Assembly: GCF_002205845.1 (NCBI RefSeq)
Contig: NZ_NISI01000016.1
Coordinates: 52,332 to 116,331, forward strand
Reading direction: 5' to 3'
DNA length: 64,000 nt
DNA from: Roseateles puraquae
Lineage (GTDB): Bacteria; Pseudomonadota; Gammaproteobacteria; Burkholderiales; Burkholderiaceae_C
The translations under genes were made by a program, and so were the position numbers. Shown here in pieces: positions 36,571 to 46,557 of this stretch. Every line of letters begins with the position of its first letter. The stretch's first letter is position 1. The notes beneath the pieces are model-generated. The model was not told where the DNA came from, searched no databases, and was given only the letters and a program-made list of their open reading frames with translations.

Positions 36571-37430
36571 GCCCGCCCCGCCAGGTCGCGTGCGAACTGG
36601 AAGGCCACGCGGCCCGAGCGCGAGCCGCGTTCCAGCGCCCAGATGAGTGCCGGCTGGCGTGCGGCCTCGATGGCCGCTTCATCCAGCCCGAAGTGGCGCA
36701 GCCACTGCGCCACGATGGCCAGGTATTCGTTCTGGCTGAAGGGGTAGAAGCTGATCCACAGGCCGAAGCGCTCGGACAGGGAAATCTTCTCCTCGACCGC
36801 CTCGCCCGGGTGGATCTCGCCATGCTCGCCGTGGGTGCCGCCGAGGTTATCGACCATCTTCTCGGGCAGCAGATGGCGGCGGTTGCTGGTGGCGTAGATC
36901 AGCACGTTGTCGGTGGCTGCCGCGACCGACCCGTCGAGCACGCTCTTGAGCGCCTTGTAACTGGCCTCGCCTTCGTCGAAGCTCAAGTCGTCGCAGAAAA
37001 CCACGAAGCGCTCCGGGCGGGCCTGCACCTGCTCCACCAGGTCCGGCAGGTCCACGAGGTCGGCCTTGTCGACCTCGATCAGCCGCAGCCCCTGACCCGA
37101 GAACTCGTTGAGCACCGCCTTGATCAGCGAACTCTTGCCGGTGCCCTTGGCGCCGGTCAGCAGCACGTTGTTGGCCGGGCGACCGGCGACGAACTGCGCG
37201 GTGTTGCGCAGCAGCCTTTCCTTCTGCGCATCGACCTCTTGCAGGTCAGCCAGCGTGATGCGACTGACCGCGCGCACCGGCTCCAGGCACAGCGCGCCAT
37301 GGCGGCGGCGGGCACGGAAGGCGGTCGAGGCGGCCCAGTCGGGCGGCGTCGCGGCATGGGGCAGCACGGCCTCCAGCCGGCTCAGCAGGCCCTCGGCACG
37401 GGTGATCAGGGATTCAAGCGCGGCAGACAT
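36567..37430 (-). CDS. DUF815 family ATP-binding protein
   Basis: 287 residues of the DUF815 AAA+ ATPase family, role not defined. Walker A is LLTGAKGTGKSSLIKAVLNEF near residues 95-115; Walker B is RFVVFCDDLSFDEGE around 160; the sensor-like NVLIYATSNRRHLLPEKM follows, and ERFGLWISFYPFSQNEYLAI is also family-typical. The usual slmA neighbour is present. Start at 37430; the frame is open to 37511 but runs into the slmA end, with 13 bases between. Overlaps mutT by ATGA. Confidence 0.85.
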   Translation of the reverse strand: MSAALESLITRAEGLLSRLEAVLPHAATPPDWAASTAFRARRRHGALCLEPVRAVSRITLADLQEVDAQKERLLRNTAQFVAGRPANNVLLTGAKGTGKSSLIKAVLNEFSGQGLRLIEVDKADLVDLPDLVEQVQARPERFVVFCDDLSFDEGEASYKALKSVLDGSVAAATDNVLIYATSNRRHLLPEKMVDNLGGTHGEHGEIHPGEAVEEKISLSERFGLWISFYPFSQNEYLAIVAQWLRHFGLDEAAIEAARQPALIWALERGSRSGRVAFQFARDLAGRA

Positions 37431-37443
37431 GCCGCCAGTGTAG

Positions 37444-38088
37444 TTACCCGATGCTGCGCAACGAGGGCTCCAGCTGCTCGGTGGGCAGCCGCTTGAAGCC
37501 CGAGCGGGCATAGCGCTGCAGCCGGCCGATGATGAAGCTCACCCACACCGAGGCCTGCGCATTGGCCTGCACCGTGGGCGTGGCCGATCCTTGCGCCTCG
37601 GCCGCCGCGCGCAGCACCTGACGCAACGACGACTCGATGCGGTCGAAGAACTGGTTGATGCGGGCCGTGAGCCGCTCGTTCTCGTAGACCAGCGCATCGC
37701 CCACCATCACGCGCGTGAGGCCGGGGTTCTTCTCGCCGAACTGCAGCACCACACTGGCGATGCGCGCCGCCTTGCCCGGTGGCGGCAGCGGATGCGGGTT
37801 GTCGACGATCTGGTTGACCAAGCCGAACACGCTGGCCTCGATGAACTCGATCAGCGCTTCGAACATCTGCGCCTTGCTGGCGAAGTGCCGGTAAAGCGCG
37901 GCTTCGCTGACGTCGAGCCTGGCGGCCAGGGCTGCGGTCGTGATGCGCTCGGCGCCCGGTTGCTCCAGCATGCCGGCCAGCACCTGCAGGATCTGGGTGC
38001 GCCGCTCGCCGGGTTTCAGGCGCTTGCGCGGCGCGCCAGGCGCCGGGTTGGGAGCAGCGGGATCGGCAGCGGGCAGGTCGGCGTCCAT
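37444..38088 (-). CDS. slmA: Nucleoid occlusion factor SlmA (TetR family)
   Basis: 214 residues. SlmA binds sites on the chromosome and stops FtsZ ring assembly over the nucleoid. The N-terminus has a Pro-rich leader, then the TetR HTH (ERITTAALAARLDVSEAALYRHFASKAQMFEALIEF), then QFGEKNPGLTRVMVGDALVYENERL and a C-terminal FIIGRLQRYARSGFKR. Start ATG 38088. In this order the gene commonly follows argB and the pyrimidine 5'-nucleotidase; here a response regulator lies between. Confidence 0.93.
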   Translation of the reverse strand: MDADLPAADPAAPNPAPGAPRKRLKPGERRTQILQVLAGMLEQPGAERITTAALAARLDVSEAALYRHFASKAQMFEALIEFIEASVFGLVNQIVDNPHPLPPPGKAARIASVVLQFGEKNPGLTRVMVGDALVYENERLTARINQFFDRIESSLRQVLRAAAEAQGSATPTVQANAQASVWVSFIIGRLQRYARSGFKRLPTEQLEPSLRSIG

Positions 38089-38155
38089 GCCTGCGATGCT
38101 AGTCGACCGCGATGACCAGGGCCTGCTGGCACCCAGGCAAGGGGCCGCGAAGGCC

Positions 38156-38839
38156 CTAGTCCCTCAGCCAGCCCAGGCGGCGGGCCTCGTAGATGGCTTC
38201 CACCTTGGAGCGCACATGCAGCTTGCGATAGACCCGTTTCACGTAGGTCATCACGGTGTGGGGCGAGACCTGCATGAACTGCGCGATCTCGTCAAAGGTG
38301 AAGCCCTTTGCAGCCAGGTGCAGCACGCGCGACTCCTGCTCCGACAGGGCCACCACCTCCTCGTCGGCCATGGCCGCGGCCATGGCTTCGGGCGAGGGGC
38401 CACTGGGCTGGGAACCCGGGGCCAGGCGCACCAGCAGCCGGCGCGCAATGACCGGGCTGATCGGGCTGCCACCCGCCCGCAACGAGCGCAACTGGCCGGG
38501 AAGGTCCAGGGCCAGACTGTCCTTGAGCAGATAGCCAGTGGCGCCGGCCTCGATGCTGGCCACCACATGCTGCTCGTCACCGAAGACCGAGATCACCATG
38601 ACCTCGCACTGCGGCCGCGTCTGCGCCGCATGCCGGATCAGCTCGATGCCGCTGCCCCCCGGCAGGTCCAGGTCAACGAGCAGCACATCCGGCTGGAGCT
38701 GGTCGAACATGCGGCGGCCCTGGGGCAGGTCGGGCGCGATGCCGAGCAGTTCGATGTCGGGAACGCTGCCAAGCGCGTGCGTGAAGGCCTCCCGGAAGCG
38801 GGCTTGGTCTTCGACGATGAGGACCGAAAACGGGGTCAT
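38156..38839 (-). CDS. LuxR/NarL-type response regulator (orphan)
   Basis: 227 residues. Receiver domain at ~1-125 (VLIVEDQARFREAF, phosphoacceptor Asp in VLLVDLDLPGG, then VISVFGDEQHVVA and GYLLKDSLAL); LuxR DNA-binding domain at ~160-225 (VVALSEQESRVLHLAAKGFTFDEIA, SPHTVMTYVKRVYRKLHVRSK). No histidine kinase is in the window. Start at 38839 (MTPFSVLIVED). It sits between the nucleotidase gene and slmA, same strand, where this gene order normally has neither. Partner kinase and targets unknown. Confidence 0.9.
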   Translation of the reverse strand: MTPFSVLIVEDQARFREAFTHALGSVPDIELLGIAPDLPQGRRMFDQLQPDVLLVDLDLPGGSGIELIRHAAQTRPQCEVMVISVFGDEQHVVASIEAGATGYLLKDSLALDLPGQLRSLRAGGSPISPVIARRLLVRLAPGSQPSGPSPEAMAAAMADEEVVALSEQESRVLHLAAKGFTFDEIAQFMQVSPHTVMTYVKRVYRKLHVRSKVEAIYEARRLGWLRD

Positions 38840-38930
38840 TGGCTCTCTGGGCTCAAAAGACGGCGCCACCGATCGGCGCCAGGCACGGATTGTCGGCTGA
38901 GGATACCGCCTCGGTCACGCCGGTCTTCCT

Positions 38931-39623
38931 TCAGAAGTGGGGGGACCTCACCAAAGCCGCCAGCGAACGCACCCGGCGCCCCACGTAGACCGGCCGCCGG
39001 TTCAGACGCGCGCGGCGCGCCTGGCGCAACCAGCGCTGCATCCAGACGGTGTCCATGCCGAGGCCGTGCGCGGTCTTCTGGTGCTCCAGGGTGTCTTCGA
39101 CCAGCACGCAGCGGGCCGGGTTCAGCTTCAGGCGCGCCAACACCATGCGAAACATGCGCGCATCCGGCTTGGGCCGGGACTGGCCGAAGCAATGCATGTC
39201 CTCGATGCAGATCAGCCGCTCGAACACACCCTGCAGCCCGATGGCGGCCAGCACGCGCTCGGCATAGGCCACCGGCGCATTGGTCATCAGGAACTTGCGC
39301 CCCGGCAGGCGGCGCAGCGCCGCCAGGTCGTGGGCGTGGCCGTGCAGATGCGCTTCCAGCCCGGGCAGGCGGTGGGTTTCGTCCAGGAAATGCGCAGACT
39401 TCACACCGTGGTGCCGCTGCAGCCCGGTGAGCGTGGCGCCGTAGCGCAGCCAATAGCGGTTGCGCAAGGCCACGGCCTCCTCGGTCGGCAGGCCGAGGTG
39501 GGTCTCGATGTAGGCCGTCATCGACGCATTCAGCTCGCGGAAGGCGCGATGCGAGGCGTTGTGCAGGGTGTCGTCGAGGTCGAACAGCCAGACCCGGTCG
39601 CGGGGGTTCACGGGGGCGATCAC
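38931..39623 (-). CDS. Pyrimidine 5'-nucleotidase, HAD superfamily
   Basis: 230 residues. HAD motif [14 protein letters not shown], motif [15 protein letters not shown], motif [14 protein letters not shown] with a following [15 protein letters not shown] motif IV. SDT1-like pyrimidine nucleotidases have this architecture and often follow argB. GTG start at 39623 overlaps the argB stop as GTGA. The last ~30 residues are Arg-rich and unusual. Confidence 0.88.
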   Translation of the reverse strand: MIAPVNPRDRVWLFDLDDTLHNASHRAFRELNASMTAYIETHLGLPTEEAVALRNRYWLRYGATLTGLQRHHGVKSAHFLDETHRLPGLEAHLHGHAHDLAALRRLPGRKFLMTNAPVAYAERVLAAIGLQGVFERLICIEDMHCFGQSRPKPDARMFRMVLARLKLNPARCVLVEDTLEHQKTAHGLGMDTVWMQRWLRQARRARLNRRPVYVGRRVRSLAALVRSPHF

Positions 39624-40525
39624 CGTGACGAGATCATGGTGCCGTAGGCCTGGTCGGTCAGCACTTCGAGCAGCATCGCGTGCGGCACCCGGCCGTCGAT
39701 GATGTGCACGGCGTTGACGCCGCTCTTGGCTGCGTCGATGGCGCCTGCGATCTTGGGGATCATGCCGCCGCTGATGGTGCCGTCGGCCACCAGCTCGTCG
39801 ATGCGGCGGGGCGTGAGTTCGGTCAGCAGTTCGCCCGCCTTGTCGAGCACGCCGCGGATGTTGGTCAGCATCAGCAACTTCTCGGCCTGCAGCACGGTGG
39901 CCAGCTTGGCCGCCACCACGTCGGCGTTGATGTTGTAGCTCTCGTTCTTCTCGCCGAAGCCGATGGGGCTGACGACCGGGATGAACTGGTCGTCCTGCAG
40001 CGCCTTCACCACCGAGGGGTCGATGGAGACGATGTCGCCAACCTGGCCGATGTCGTGTTCCTTGGCCGGGTCGTCCTTGTCGAGCATGCGCAGCTTCTTG
40101 GCGCGGATCATGCCGCCGTCACGCCCCGTCAAGCCTACGGCCTTGCCGCCGGCGGCGTTGATGAGGCCGACGATGTCCTGCTGCACCTCACCCGCCAGCA
40201 CCCATTCGACGACGCTCATGGTCTCTTCGTCGGTCACGCGCATGCCCTGGATGAAGTGGCCCTTCTTGCCGAGCTTGTTCAGCGCGTCCTCGATCTGCGG
40301 GCCGCCGCCGTGCACCACCACCGGATTCAGGCCCACGAGCTTGAGCAGCACCACGTCTTCGGCGAAGTCCTGCTGCAGCACCGGATCGGTCATCGCGTTG
40401 CCGCCGTACTTGATGACGATGGTCTTGCCGTGGAACTTGCGGATGTAGGGCAAGGCCTGGGACAGGATCTCGGCCTTCTCGCGCGGGGCGATGTGGGAAA
40501 CGTCGGTCGTGGTGGTGGCGGTCAT
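39620..40525 (-). CDS. argB: Acetylglutamate kinase ArgB
   Basis: 301 residues. Phosphorylates N-acetylglutamate in arginine synthesis. Motifs: [16 protein letters not shown] (ATP-phosphate loop), [28 protein letters not shown], and [23 protein letters not shown]. In this window it is 25 kb from argJ. Divergent from the cation efflux gene with 55 bases between the starts. Confidence 0.97.
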   Translation of the reverse strand: MTATTTTDVSHIAPREKAEILSQALPYIRKFHGKTIVIKYGGNAMTDPVLQQDFAEDVVLLKLVGLNPVVVHGGGPQIEDALNKLGKKGHFIQGMRVTDEETMSVVEWVLAGEVQQDIVGLINAAGGKAVGLTGRDGGMIRAKKLRMLDKDDPAKEHDIGQVGDIVSIDPSVVKALQDDQFIPVVSPIGFGEKNESYNINADVVAAKLATVLQAEKLLMLTNIRGVLDKAGELLTELTPRRIDELVADGTISGGMIPKIAGAIDAAKSGVNAVHIIDGRVPHAMLLEVLTDQAYGTMISSR

Positions 40526-40580
40526 GCGTCAGGCTCCGGAGAATGGCCGGCATTCTAGGAAGGCTGGCGACAATGGCGGC

Positions 40581-41474
40581 ATGCAAGCCCGCGCGTACTT
40601 GAAACTCTCCGTGGCCGCCGCGGTGGTCACCATCGTGCTGAAGTCCCTCGCCTGGTGGTGGACGGGTTCGGTGAGCCTGGCCGCGGATGCACTGGAATCC
40701 CTCGTCAACCTGGCCGGCGCGATGTTCGCGCTGGGGATGATCACCTGGGCCGCCCAGCCGCCGGATGCCGAGCACCCTTACGGCCACCACAAGGCCGAGT
40801 ACTTCTCCAGCGGCTTCGAGGGCATCCTCATCATCGCGGCCGCCCTCGGCATCCTCTGGGGCGCAGTCGACCGCTGGCGCCAGCCCGAGCCGCTGCATGA
40901 CGTGGGCATCGGCGTGGCGCTCGCGGTGGTCAGCTCCGCCCTGAACGGCGTGCTGGCCTGGGCCATGCTGCGCAAGGCACGCGAGGTGCGCTCCATCGCA
41001 CTGGAGGGCGACGCGCGGCACCTCTTCACTGACGTCTGGACGTCGGCGGGCGTCGTGGCGGGTCTGCTCGGCGTGATGGCCACCGGCTGGCAGTGGCTGG
41101 ACCCGCTGCTGGCCATCGGCGTGGCGCTGAACATCCTGCGCGAAGGCGTGCACCTGATGCGCGAATCCACCCGCGGGCTCATGGACGAAGCGCTGGACGC
41201 GGAGTCCCAGGCCCAGGTCAAGGCCGTGCTCGACAGCTACCGTCACCCCGAAGACGTGCGCTTTGACCACATCGTGAGCCGCGTGGCGGGCCAGCGTCGC
41301 TTCATCGACCTGCACATGCACATGCCAGCCCACTGGACGCTGACCCGCGCCGCCGCCCTGCGCAATGAGGTGGAGCAAGCCCTCATGCGCGCCCTGCCCG
41401 GCCTGCGCGCCAGCATCCAGATGCTGCCGATGAACGTGGAAGCCCACTTTGACGACCCCAAGGACCTGATGTGA
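40581..41474 (+). CDS. Cation diffusion facilitator family transporter
   Basis: 297 residues with six membrane helices and a C-terminal cytoplasmic metal-binding domain. Helix TM2 site residues [40 protein letters not shown] (His-xxx-Asp metal pair). C-terminal [22 protein letters not shown]. Exports Zn2+, Fe2+, Mn2+ or similar; the ion is not decided. A long in-frame start upstream (40491) lacks support. It overlaps dtd as GTGA. Confidence 0.93.
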   Translation: MQARAYLKLSVAAAVVTIVLKSLAWWWTGSVSLAADALESLVNLAGAMFALGMITWAAQPPDAEHPYGHHKAEYFSSGFEGILIIAAALGILWGAVDRWRQPEPLHDVGIGVALAVVSSALNGVLAWAMLRKAREVRSIALEGDARHLFTDVWTSAGVVAGLLGVMATGWQWLDPLLAIGVALNILREGVHLMRESTRGLMDEALDAESQAQVKAVLDSYRHPEDVRFDHIVSRVAGQRRFIDLHMHMPAHWTLTRAAALRNEVEQALMRALPGLRASIQMLPMNVEAHFDDPKDLM

Positions 41475-41914
41475 TCGCGTTGTTGCAACGAGTGCGGGAA
41501 GCCCGCGTGGAAGTGGCTGGCCAAGTCATCGGCCAGATCGACGCCGGCTTCCTGATGCTGGTCTGCGCCGAGCCCACCGACACCGAAGCGATTGCCGAGA
41601 AGCTCATCGCCAAGGTGCTGAAGCTGCGCGTCTTCAGCGACGAGGCCGGCAAGATGAACCGCAGCCTGCAGGACGTGGGCGGCGGGCTGCTGATCGTCAG
41701 CCAGTTCACGCTGGCGGCCGACACGGCCGGCGGCAACCGGCCGAGCTTCTCAGGCGCCGCCCCGGCTGAACTCGGTCGGCGGCTGTACGAGCACACCCTG
41801 GCCATCGCGCGCCGCGACCACCCGGTGGTGGCCAGTGGCGAATTCGGCGCCGACATGCAGGTGCACCTCGTCAACGACGGCCCGGTGACGATCCCGATGC
41901 GGATGGCCGCATGA
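41471..41914 (+). CDS. dtd: D-aminoacyl-tRNA deacylase
   Basis: 147 residues. Removes D-amino acids mischarged on tRNA. The [12 protein letters not shown] segment and the cross-subunit Gly-cisPro motif NDGPVTIPM at the C-terminus are diagnostic. GTG start at 41471 overlaps the cation efflux stop. The 3' end overlaps the cupin gene. Confidence 0.96.
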   Translation: MIALLQRVREARVEVAGQVIGQIDAGFLMLVCAEPTDTEAIAEKLIAKVLKLRVFSDEAGKMNRSLQDVGGGLLIVSQFTLAADTAGGNRPSFSGAAPAELGRRLYEHTLAIARRDHPVVASGEFGADMQVHLVNDGPVTIPMRMAA

Positions 41915-42276
41915 CGTCCCGCCTCGTGCTCATCGACTCGACCGACGGCCTCGCGCCGGTCCACGACCAGCCCCGCGAGGACCGCCGCGTGCAGGGTGCC
42001 CCGCACCGCCAGACCTGGACGCTGCACGCGTGCGGCCCCATGAGCGCCGGCATCTGGGCCTGCGAGGTCGGCCGCTGGCGCATCGTCTTCCCGCCCGGCC
42101 GGCAGGAGTACTTCCATGTGCTCGAAGGCCATGTGCGCCTGCACGGGCCCGACGGGACGCTGGACATCGGCCCCGGCCAGGGCGGCGTCATCCCGCCGGG
42201 CTTCGAGGGCGAGTTCGAAGTGGTGATGCCCGTGCGCAAGCACTTCGTGCTGGTGGATGTGACGAGCGCAACATGA
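41911..42276 (+). CDS. Cupin domain protein
   Basis: 121 residues. Single cupin barrel with motif 1 around [19 protein letters not shown] and motif 2 near [16 protein letters not shown]; the first motif has one His and a Glu, a partial metal set. Resembles EutQ/DUF861-type cupins. Role unknown. It sits between dtd and the diguanylate cyclase, joined by ATGA to both. Confidence 0.75.
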   Translation: MTSRLVLIDSTDGLAPVHDQPREDRRVQGAPHRQTWTLHACGPMSAGIWACEVGRWRIVFPPGRQEYFHVLEGHVRLHGPDGTLDIGPGQGGVIPPGFEGEFEVVMPVRKHFVLVDVTSAT

Positions 42277-43235
42277 CCGACCCGATGGCACAACCCCTGC
42301 GCATCCTGGTGGTGGACGACGACGAGAGCGTACGCGGCAGCCTGGCCTACCACCTGGACCGCCTGGGCCACCAGGTCATCGAAGCCTCGGGCGCCGCCTG
42401 GGCGCTGGAGCTGTTTGAACGCCACCGGCCTCATCTGGTGCTCAGCGACATCGTCATGCCCGACCAGGACGGCTACTGGCTCGCCCGGCAGCTGCGGGCG
42501 CTGGAGGCGCGGCTGGGCGGCTGGACACCAATCATCTTCCTGTCATCGCTGACCGAGGCGACGAACGTGGCGGACGGCATCGCGGCCGGCGGCGACGACT
42601 ACCTGACCAAGCCGGTTCATCCGCTGGTGCTGGAGGCCAAGCTCTACTCCATGCAGCGCCTGGGCGTGATGCAGCAGCGCCTGCAGGCGCTGACGCTGGA
42701 ACTGCAGCGCGCCAATGCCGAATTGCGCCAGCAGGCATCACACGACGCGCTCACCGGCTTGCTCAACCGCCGCGGCTTCAACCATCAGCTGCAGGAGGCC
42801 ATGGCCCTGTGCCGGTCGGCGGGCAAGCCGCTGACGGTCATGCTGTGTGACGTGGATCATTTCAAGCAGTACAACGATGCGCTCGGCCATCAGGCCGGCG
42901 ACGACTGCCTCAGAACCATTGGCCATATGTTGCGCCAGCTGGCACGACGCCCGCTGGACGCCGTGGCGCGCTATGGCGGCGAGGAGTTCGCCCTGGTGCT
43001 GCCTGACACGCCGCGTTCAGGGGCACGCACGCTGGCCAACGCGATCTCACGGGTGTTTGCCAGCACCGCCCTCCCGCACCCGGACTCACCCACGGCACCT
43101 CACGTGACCCTGTCTGGCGGCTTCGCCCTGTGCGAGCCCGGCGACGAGCGCAGCGCCGACGACCTGCTGCGGGAGGCCGACGAGGCGCTCTACGCCGCCA
43201 AGGCCCGCGGCCGGAACTGCTTCATCGGCGCCTGA
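42273..43235 (+). CDS. Response regulator with diguanylate cyclase output (GGDEF)
   Basis: 320 residues. Receiver domain at ~1-130 (ILVVDDDESVRGSL, acceptor Asp in LVLSDIVMPDQDGYW, FLSSLTEATNVADG), a short linker helix, then GGDEF from ~155: LTGLLNRRGFNHQL, LCDVDHFKQYNDALGHQAGDD, and active-site RYGGEEFALVLP. RPLD is five residues before GGEEF, so an RxxD inhibitory I-site is present. Makes cyclic-di-GMP. Translationally coupled to the cupin gene. No kinase in the window. Confidence 0.93.
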   Translation: MTDPMAQPLRILVVDDDESVRGSLAYHLDRLGHQVIEASGAAWALELFERHRPHLVLSDIVMPDQDGYWLARQLRALEARLGGWTPIIFLSSLTEATNVADGIAAGGDDYLTKPVHPLVLEAKLYSMQRLGVMQQRLQALTLELQRANAELRQQASHDALTGLLNRRGFNHQLQEAMALCRSAGKPLTVMLCDVDHFKQYNDALGHQAGDDCLRTIGHMLRQLARRPLDAVARYGGEEFALVLPDTPRSGARTLANAISRVFASTALPHPDSPTAPHVTLSGGFALCEPGDERSADDLLREADEALYAAKARGRNCFIGA

Positions 43236-43269
43236 AGACGAGGCTGAGGCGGCCCCGCAGCGCGGGCGG

Positions 43270-46200
43270 TCAGCCCAGCTCGATCGTCCAGCGGTACACG
43301 CCGCCCCCGGGAGGACGCGCCAGCGCCAGCGCGCCGGTGCGGTAGGCGTGAGGACGCCGCGTGGCGGGCAGCGGCTGGCCGGATTCGTCCAACACGCGGG
43401 CCACGCCATGGCCCTGCGCGCCGACGCGGTAGGTGAGCTCGAAGTGCAGCTCGCCCAGCCTCAGGTCGACGCGCAAGCCATCCAACAGCGGCGGCATGAC
43501 CGGGTCGACGATCAACGCCTGGTGCTCCAGCCGCAGGCCGAGCAGCGAGCCGATGACCAGGCCCAGCGCGATGCCCGGGCCGCTGGAGTAGATGCGCCAG
43601 CCGCCATCCAGCGCCACCTCGCCGGCCAGCACGCGGCCGTACTGGGCCTGGGCCTCGTAGCGGTCGGCAAAGGCGGCGTCGGAGCTGGAGTAGTAGCAGT
43701 TGGCCTGGCGTGGGCTGGCCACGGGCACCCGGTCGACCAGGCCCACCGGGTGCGCCTGCGCCAGCGCCTGCAGAAAGGCCTCGGCCTCCCCCAGGTGGGC
43801 CAGCATTTGCGCGTACCGCAGATGGGCATGCACATACATGATGCCGATCTCGCGGCCGAAGAAGGTGCTCGTCTCGGCCCGCTGGAAGAGAGTCGATGGC
43901 CCACCGCGGTAGGGCAGCGGCGCGTCGAACAGCCGCGCACCGTCCGGACCCTTGAGGTGTTGCTCGATCAGCGCCGCCTGGGTGCGCGCCTGCTCGGGCG
44001 TGAAGAGACTGTCGAGCACCGCATGCATCATCGGCAGCAGGCTGTAGCGCAGGCCGGTGCGGGTGTCGGCTGGGTGGATCCACAGCTCACGCTCGCCGGC
44101 CTCCGGGAAGAGGGCATAACCGGCCACGACACCATCCTGCACCAGCAGGCGCTGGAACTCGGCCTTCACGCCCACGGCTTCGGCGCCGAGCTGCGCGGCC
44201 TCGTCGGCCCGGCCAAGCTGCGCATAGGCTGCCGACAGCGTGTGCAGCATCTGGTGGTGCAGGGTCACCGTCCAGGCGCTGCACAGGCGCTCGCGCAGCG
44301 CAGGATCGGCCGGCTGCAGGGAGTCGTTCCAGTCGCCATGCCAGTAGGCTGCCAGGCCCGTGCCGGGCACCACGCGGCGGCGGATCAGGGCCAGTGCCTG
44401 GGCCACGTGCGCGGCCAGCGGGGCGACGTCACCGCCATGGAACGGCAGTGGCTCGTCCAGCACGCCCGCGTCGCCCGAGGCGATCAGGTACTGCGCCAGG
44501 CCGAGCAGCGGCCAGAACACGATGTCGCCGTGCGAGTCACCCGCGCGGATGCTCGCCTCGCGCGGGAAGAACATGAACCACTGCGGCCAGTCGCCATCGG
44601 GGTTCTGGGCGCTGAACACGCGCAGCAGCAGGTCACGCACCGGCGCCGTCTGGCCCAGGGCCAGCAGCATCTCCAGCGGGCCCTGGCAGACATCCCGCGT
44701 GCCCCAGCCGCCGCCGGAGTACTGCTCCAGGCCGCGCGGCGACAGGTAGTGCACCAGTGCGTTGTGGGCGTACCAGGGCAGGATCTCGCCGAGCTGGGCC
44801 AGCGCCGGCACACGGGACTGCCAGCGCGGCAGAGCCAGGGGCTGCGGCGCCGCCGGCGCCGCCCGCACGAGGTCGCCGCGCAACGCAAGCGCGAACTGCC
44901 GCGCCGCAGCGAAGTCCAGGCACACCAGGGGCTCGCCGCGACTCAGGCCGTCGTCGTAGAGGCGCCCGTCATCGCCGACGATGGCCGCGCCAAGCGCCTC
45001 GACCTCGACGCCCCCGGCCGGAAAGCGCTGCGCCAGCTCGCTGCCCGCCGGCGGCGTGATGCGCACCCGCTCCCCGCTGTGCTGCCACAGCGGCCGCTGG
45101 GGCGCCGCGCCGTCATCGCCGCCCAGGGCCAGGCTCAAGGTGGCACGCAGGGCCAGGGCCTCGCCTTCGATGACGCGCAGGTGCAGCGCCATGCGGTCGG
45201 GCGCGGCGTCGGCTTCGGCCACCACTTCGATCAGCCCGGCCTCATGCGCGTACAGCCAGCGGCAGGCCTGGGGCCGCATCTCGAAGGCCGACGGCAGGCC
45301 CAGCCGCCGCCAGCCCTGGCCGGGCAGGTCGACGAACAGGCGCAGCCCCGCGGTGTTGAACAGGCCCAGCAGGCTGCGCTGGGTGGACAGGATGCGATTG
45401 ATGCTGACATGCCCCTGCGTGAGCATGGTGTGAAAGGCGCCGCCCATCCAGCAGGTGGAGGTCAGCGCGGACTCGTCGGGCACGAGGTGCTGGCCGCTGC
45501 GCAAGATGTGGCCATGCGGCCGCTGCACCCGCAGTTCCTTGGCCCGCAGCACGACATGGCTGGCCTCGCCGCTGAAGAAGCTCTGCAGCCGGCCGTCCTG
45601 CCACTCGGCGTGACGGTGTTCTCCAGGGAAGAGCCCCTGGCACTCCGACGGCGCGAGGTCACGGCTGGCCAGGGGCGGCGCCGACGCGAACAGGCTGCGG
45701 GCCGGCGCACGCGCTGGCGCCTCGACCCGCGCTGCGGGCAAGGCTTCGGGCAGAGACAACCAGTCAGCCAGCCATGCGAGGTCGGCGTCGCTGCTGGCGG
45801 CTTCGTGATGGGCCTGCAAGCCCAGGAAGAAGCCGGCCCCATGCCGCTCGCCCGGCGCGAGATGCACCACTTCATCCTGCAGCGCCACCACGGCGTGCTC
45901 CTGCTGGAGTCGCCGGTTGGGCAGGCCCGCGCTCAGGGCGGGCGGGGGCGCGCCGTCACGCGCGGCCAGGCCCCAGACCTGCGCGGCATCGGTCGCATAG
46001 GCGTCCGCCCGGCTCAGTGAGCCCGCCAGCAGCCACGGATGCTGGCCGCGCTGTGGCTGGTTCTGGCGCACCGCGAGCAGCGCGCCGTGCATGGCGTGCT
46101 GCAGCGGCTGCAGGTCGAGGTAGTGGCTGACGTAGAACTCATTGGTGCGCACGGCGCCGTAGTCGGCCAGGCCCACGTCCTGCACGAGCACCGGTGACAG

Positions 46201-46557
46201 CTCGCAGGCCACCCCGCTTTCGTTGACCGCTTCCAGGTGCCAGAACAGCACGGGCGCCTCGGCCGCCAGGCGCAGTTGCAGCCGCAGCAACAGGCCCGCC
46301 CAGCTGCCGCGCATCTCGAAGCTCGATTCGCCAGCATGCACGCTCAGCGGCGACTGCGGCCCGAGCAGCGGCACGACCTGCCAGTCGGCGCCCGGCTCGC
46401 GCCGACGCAGCCACACATTGGCGGGGCCACCCTCCAGCTCATTGCCGGGGAAGAGGTTGATCATCAGCGCCGGGCCGGCCATCAGCCGACGCAACGCGCC
46501 ATGGGACAGCAGCTCGACCTGGAGGCCGGCTGCGTTGCGGAGGAGATGCGGGGTCAT
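43270..46557 (-). CDS. GH94 phosphorylase, 1,2-beta-oligoglucan phosphorylase-like
   Basis: 1095 residues, close to known 1,2-beta-oligoglucan phosphorylases of about 1100. A long N-terminal beta-sandwich half is followed by a (alpha/alpha)6 catalytic half with YSGGGWGTRDVCQGPLEM, GDWPQWFMFFP and the GH94 catalytic-acid motif HGDWNDSLQPAD, in which Asp745 is the likely general acid; no signal peptide, so cytoplasmic. It would phosphorolyse beta-1,2-linked oligoglucosides to alpha-glucose 1-phosphate. Another GH94 specificity (cellobiose, laminaribiose) cannot be excluded from sequence alone, but the length and the GH144 and sugar-uptake genes beside it favour beta-1,2. ATGA overlap with the esterase gene; last gene of the unit. 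A GC-rich 34-base gap separates it from the convergent cyclase gene. Confidence 0.75.
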   Translation of the reverse strand: MTPHLLRNAAGLQVELLSHGALRRLMAGPALMINLFPGNELEGGPANVWLRRREPGADWQVVPLLGPQSPLSVHAGESSFEMRGSWAGLLLRLQLRLAAEAPVLFWHLEAVNESGVACELSPVLVQDVGLADYGAVRTNEFYVSHYLDLQPLQHAMHGALLAVRQNQPQRGQHPWLLAGSLSRADAYATDAAQVWGLAARDGAPPPALSAGLPNRRLQQEHAVVALQDEVVHLAPGERHGAGFFLGLQAHHEAASSDADLAWLADWLSLPEALPAARVEAPARAPARSLFASAPPLASRDLAPSECQGLFPGEHRHAEWQDGRLQSFFSGEASHVVLRAKELRVQRPHGHILRSGQHLVPDESALTSTCWMGGAFHTMLTQGHVSINRILSTQRSLLGLFNTAGLRLFVDLPGQGWRRLGLPSAFEMRPQACRWLYAHEAGLIEVVAEADAAPDRMALHLRVIEGEALALRATLSLALGGDDGAAPQRPLWQHSGERVRITPPAGSELAQRFPAGGVEVEALGAAIVGDDGRLYDDGLSRGEPLVCLDFAAARQFALALRGDLVRAAPAAPQPLALPRWQSRVPALAQLGEILPWYAHNALVHYLSPRGLEQYSGGGWGTRDVCQGPLEMLLALGQTAPVRDLLLRVFSAQNPDGDWPQWFMFFPREASIRAGDSHGDIVFWPLLGLAQYLIASGDAGVLDEPLPFHGGDVAPLAAHVAQALALIRRRVVPGTGLAAYWHGDWNDSLQPADPALRERLCSAWTVTLHHQMLHTLSAAYAQLGRADEAAQLGAEAVGVKAEFQRLLVQDGVVAGYALFPEAGERELWIHPADTRTGLRYSLLPMMHAVLDSLFTPEQARTQAALIEQHLKGPDGARLFDAPLPYRGGPSTLFQRAETSTFFGREIGIMYVHAHLRYAQMLAHLGEAEAFLQALAQAHPVGLVDRVPVASPRQANCYYSSSDAAFADRYEAQAQYGRVLAGEVALDGGWRIYSSGPGIALGLVIGSLLGLRLEHQALIVDPVMPPLLDGLRVDLRLGELHFELTYRVGAQGHGVARVLDESGQPLPATRRPHAYRTGALALARPPGGGVYRWTIELG

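Noticed and set aside
43270..46557. Reading the GH94 protein as a C-terminal part of cyclic beta-1,2-glucan synthase
   Set aside because: There is no glycosyltransferase or membrane segment in it, its length is that of stand-alone phosphorylases, and its neighbours are catabolic.
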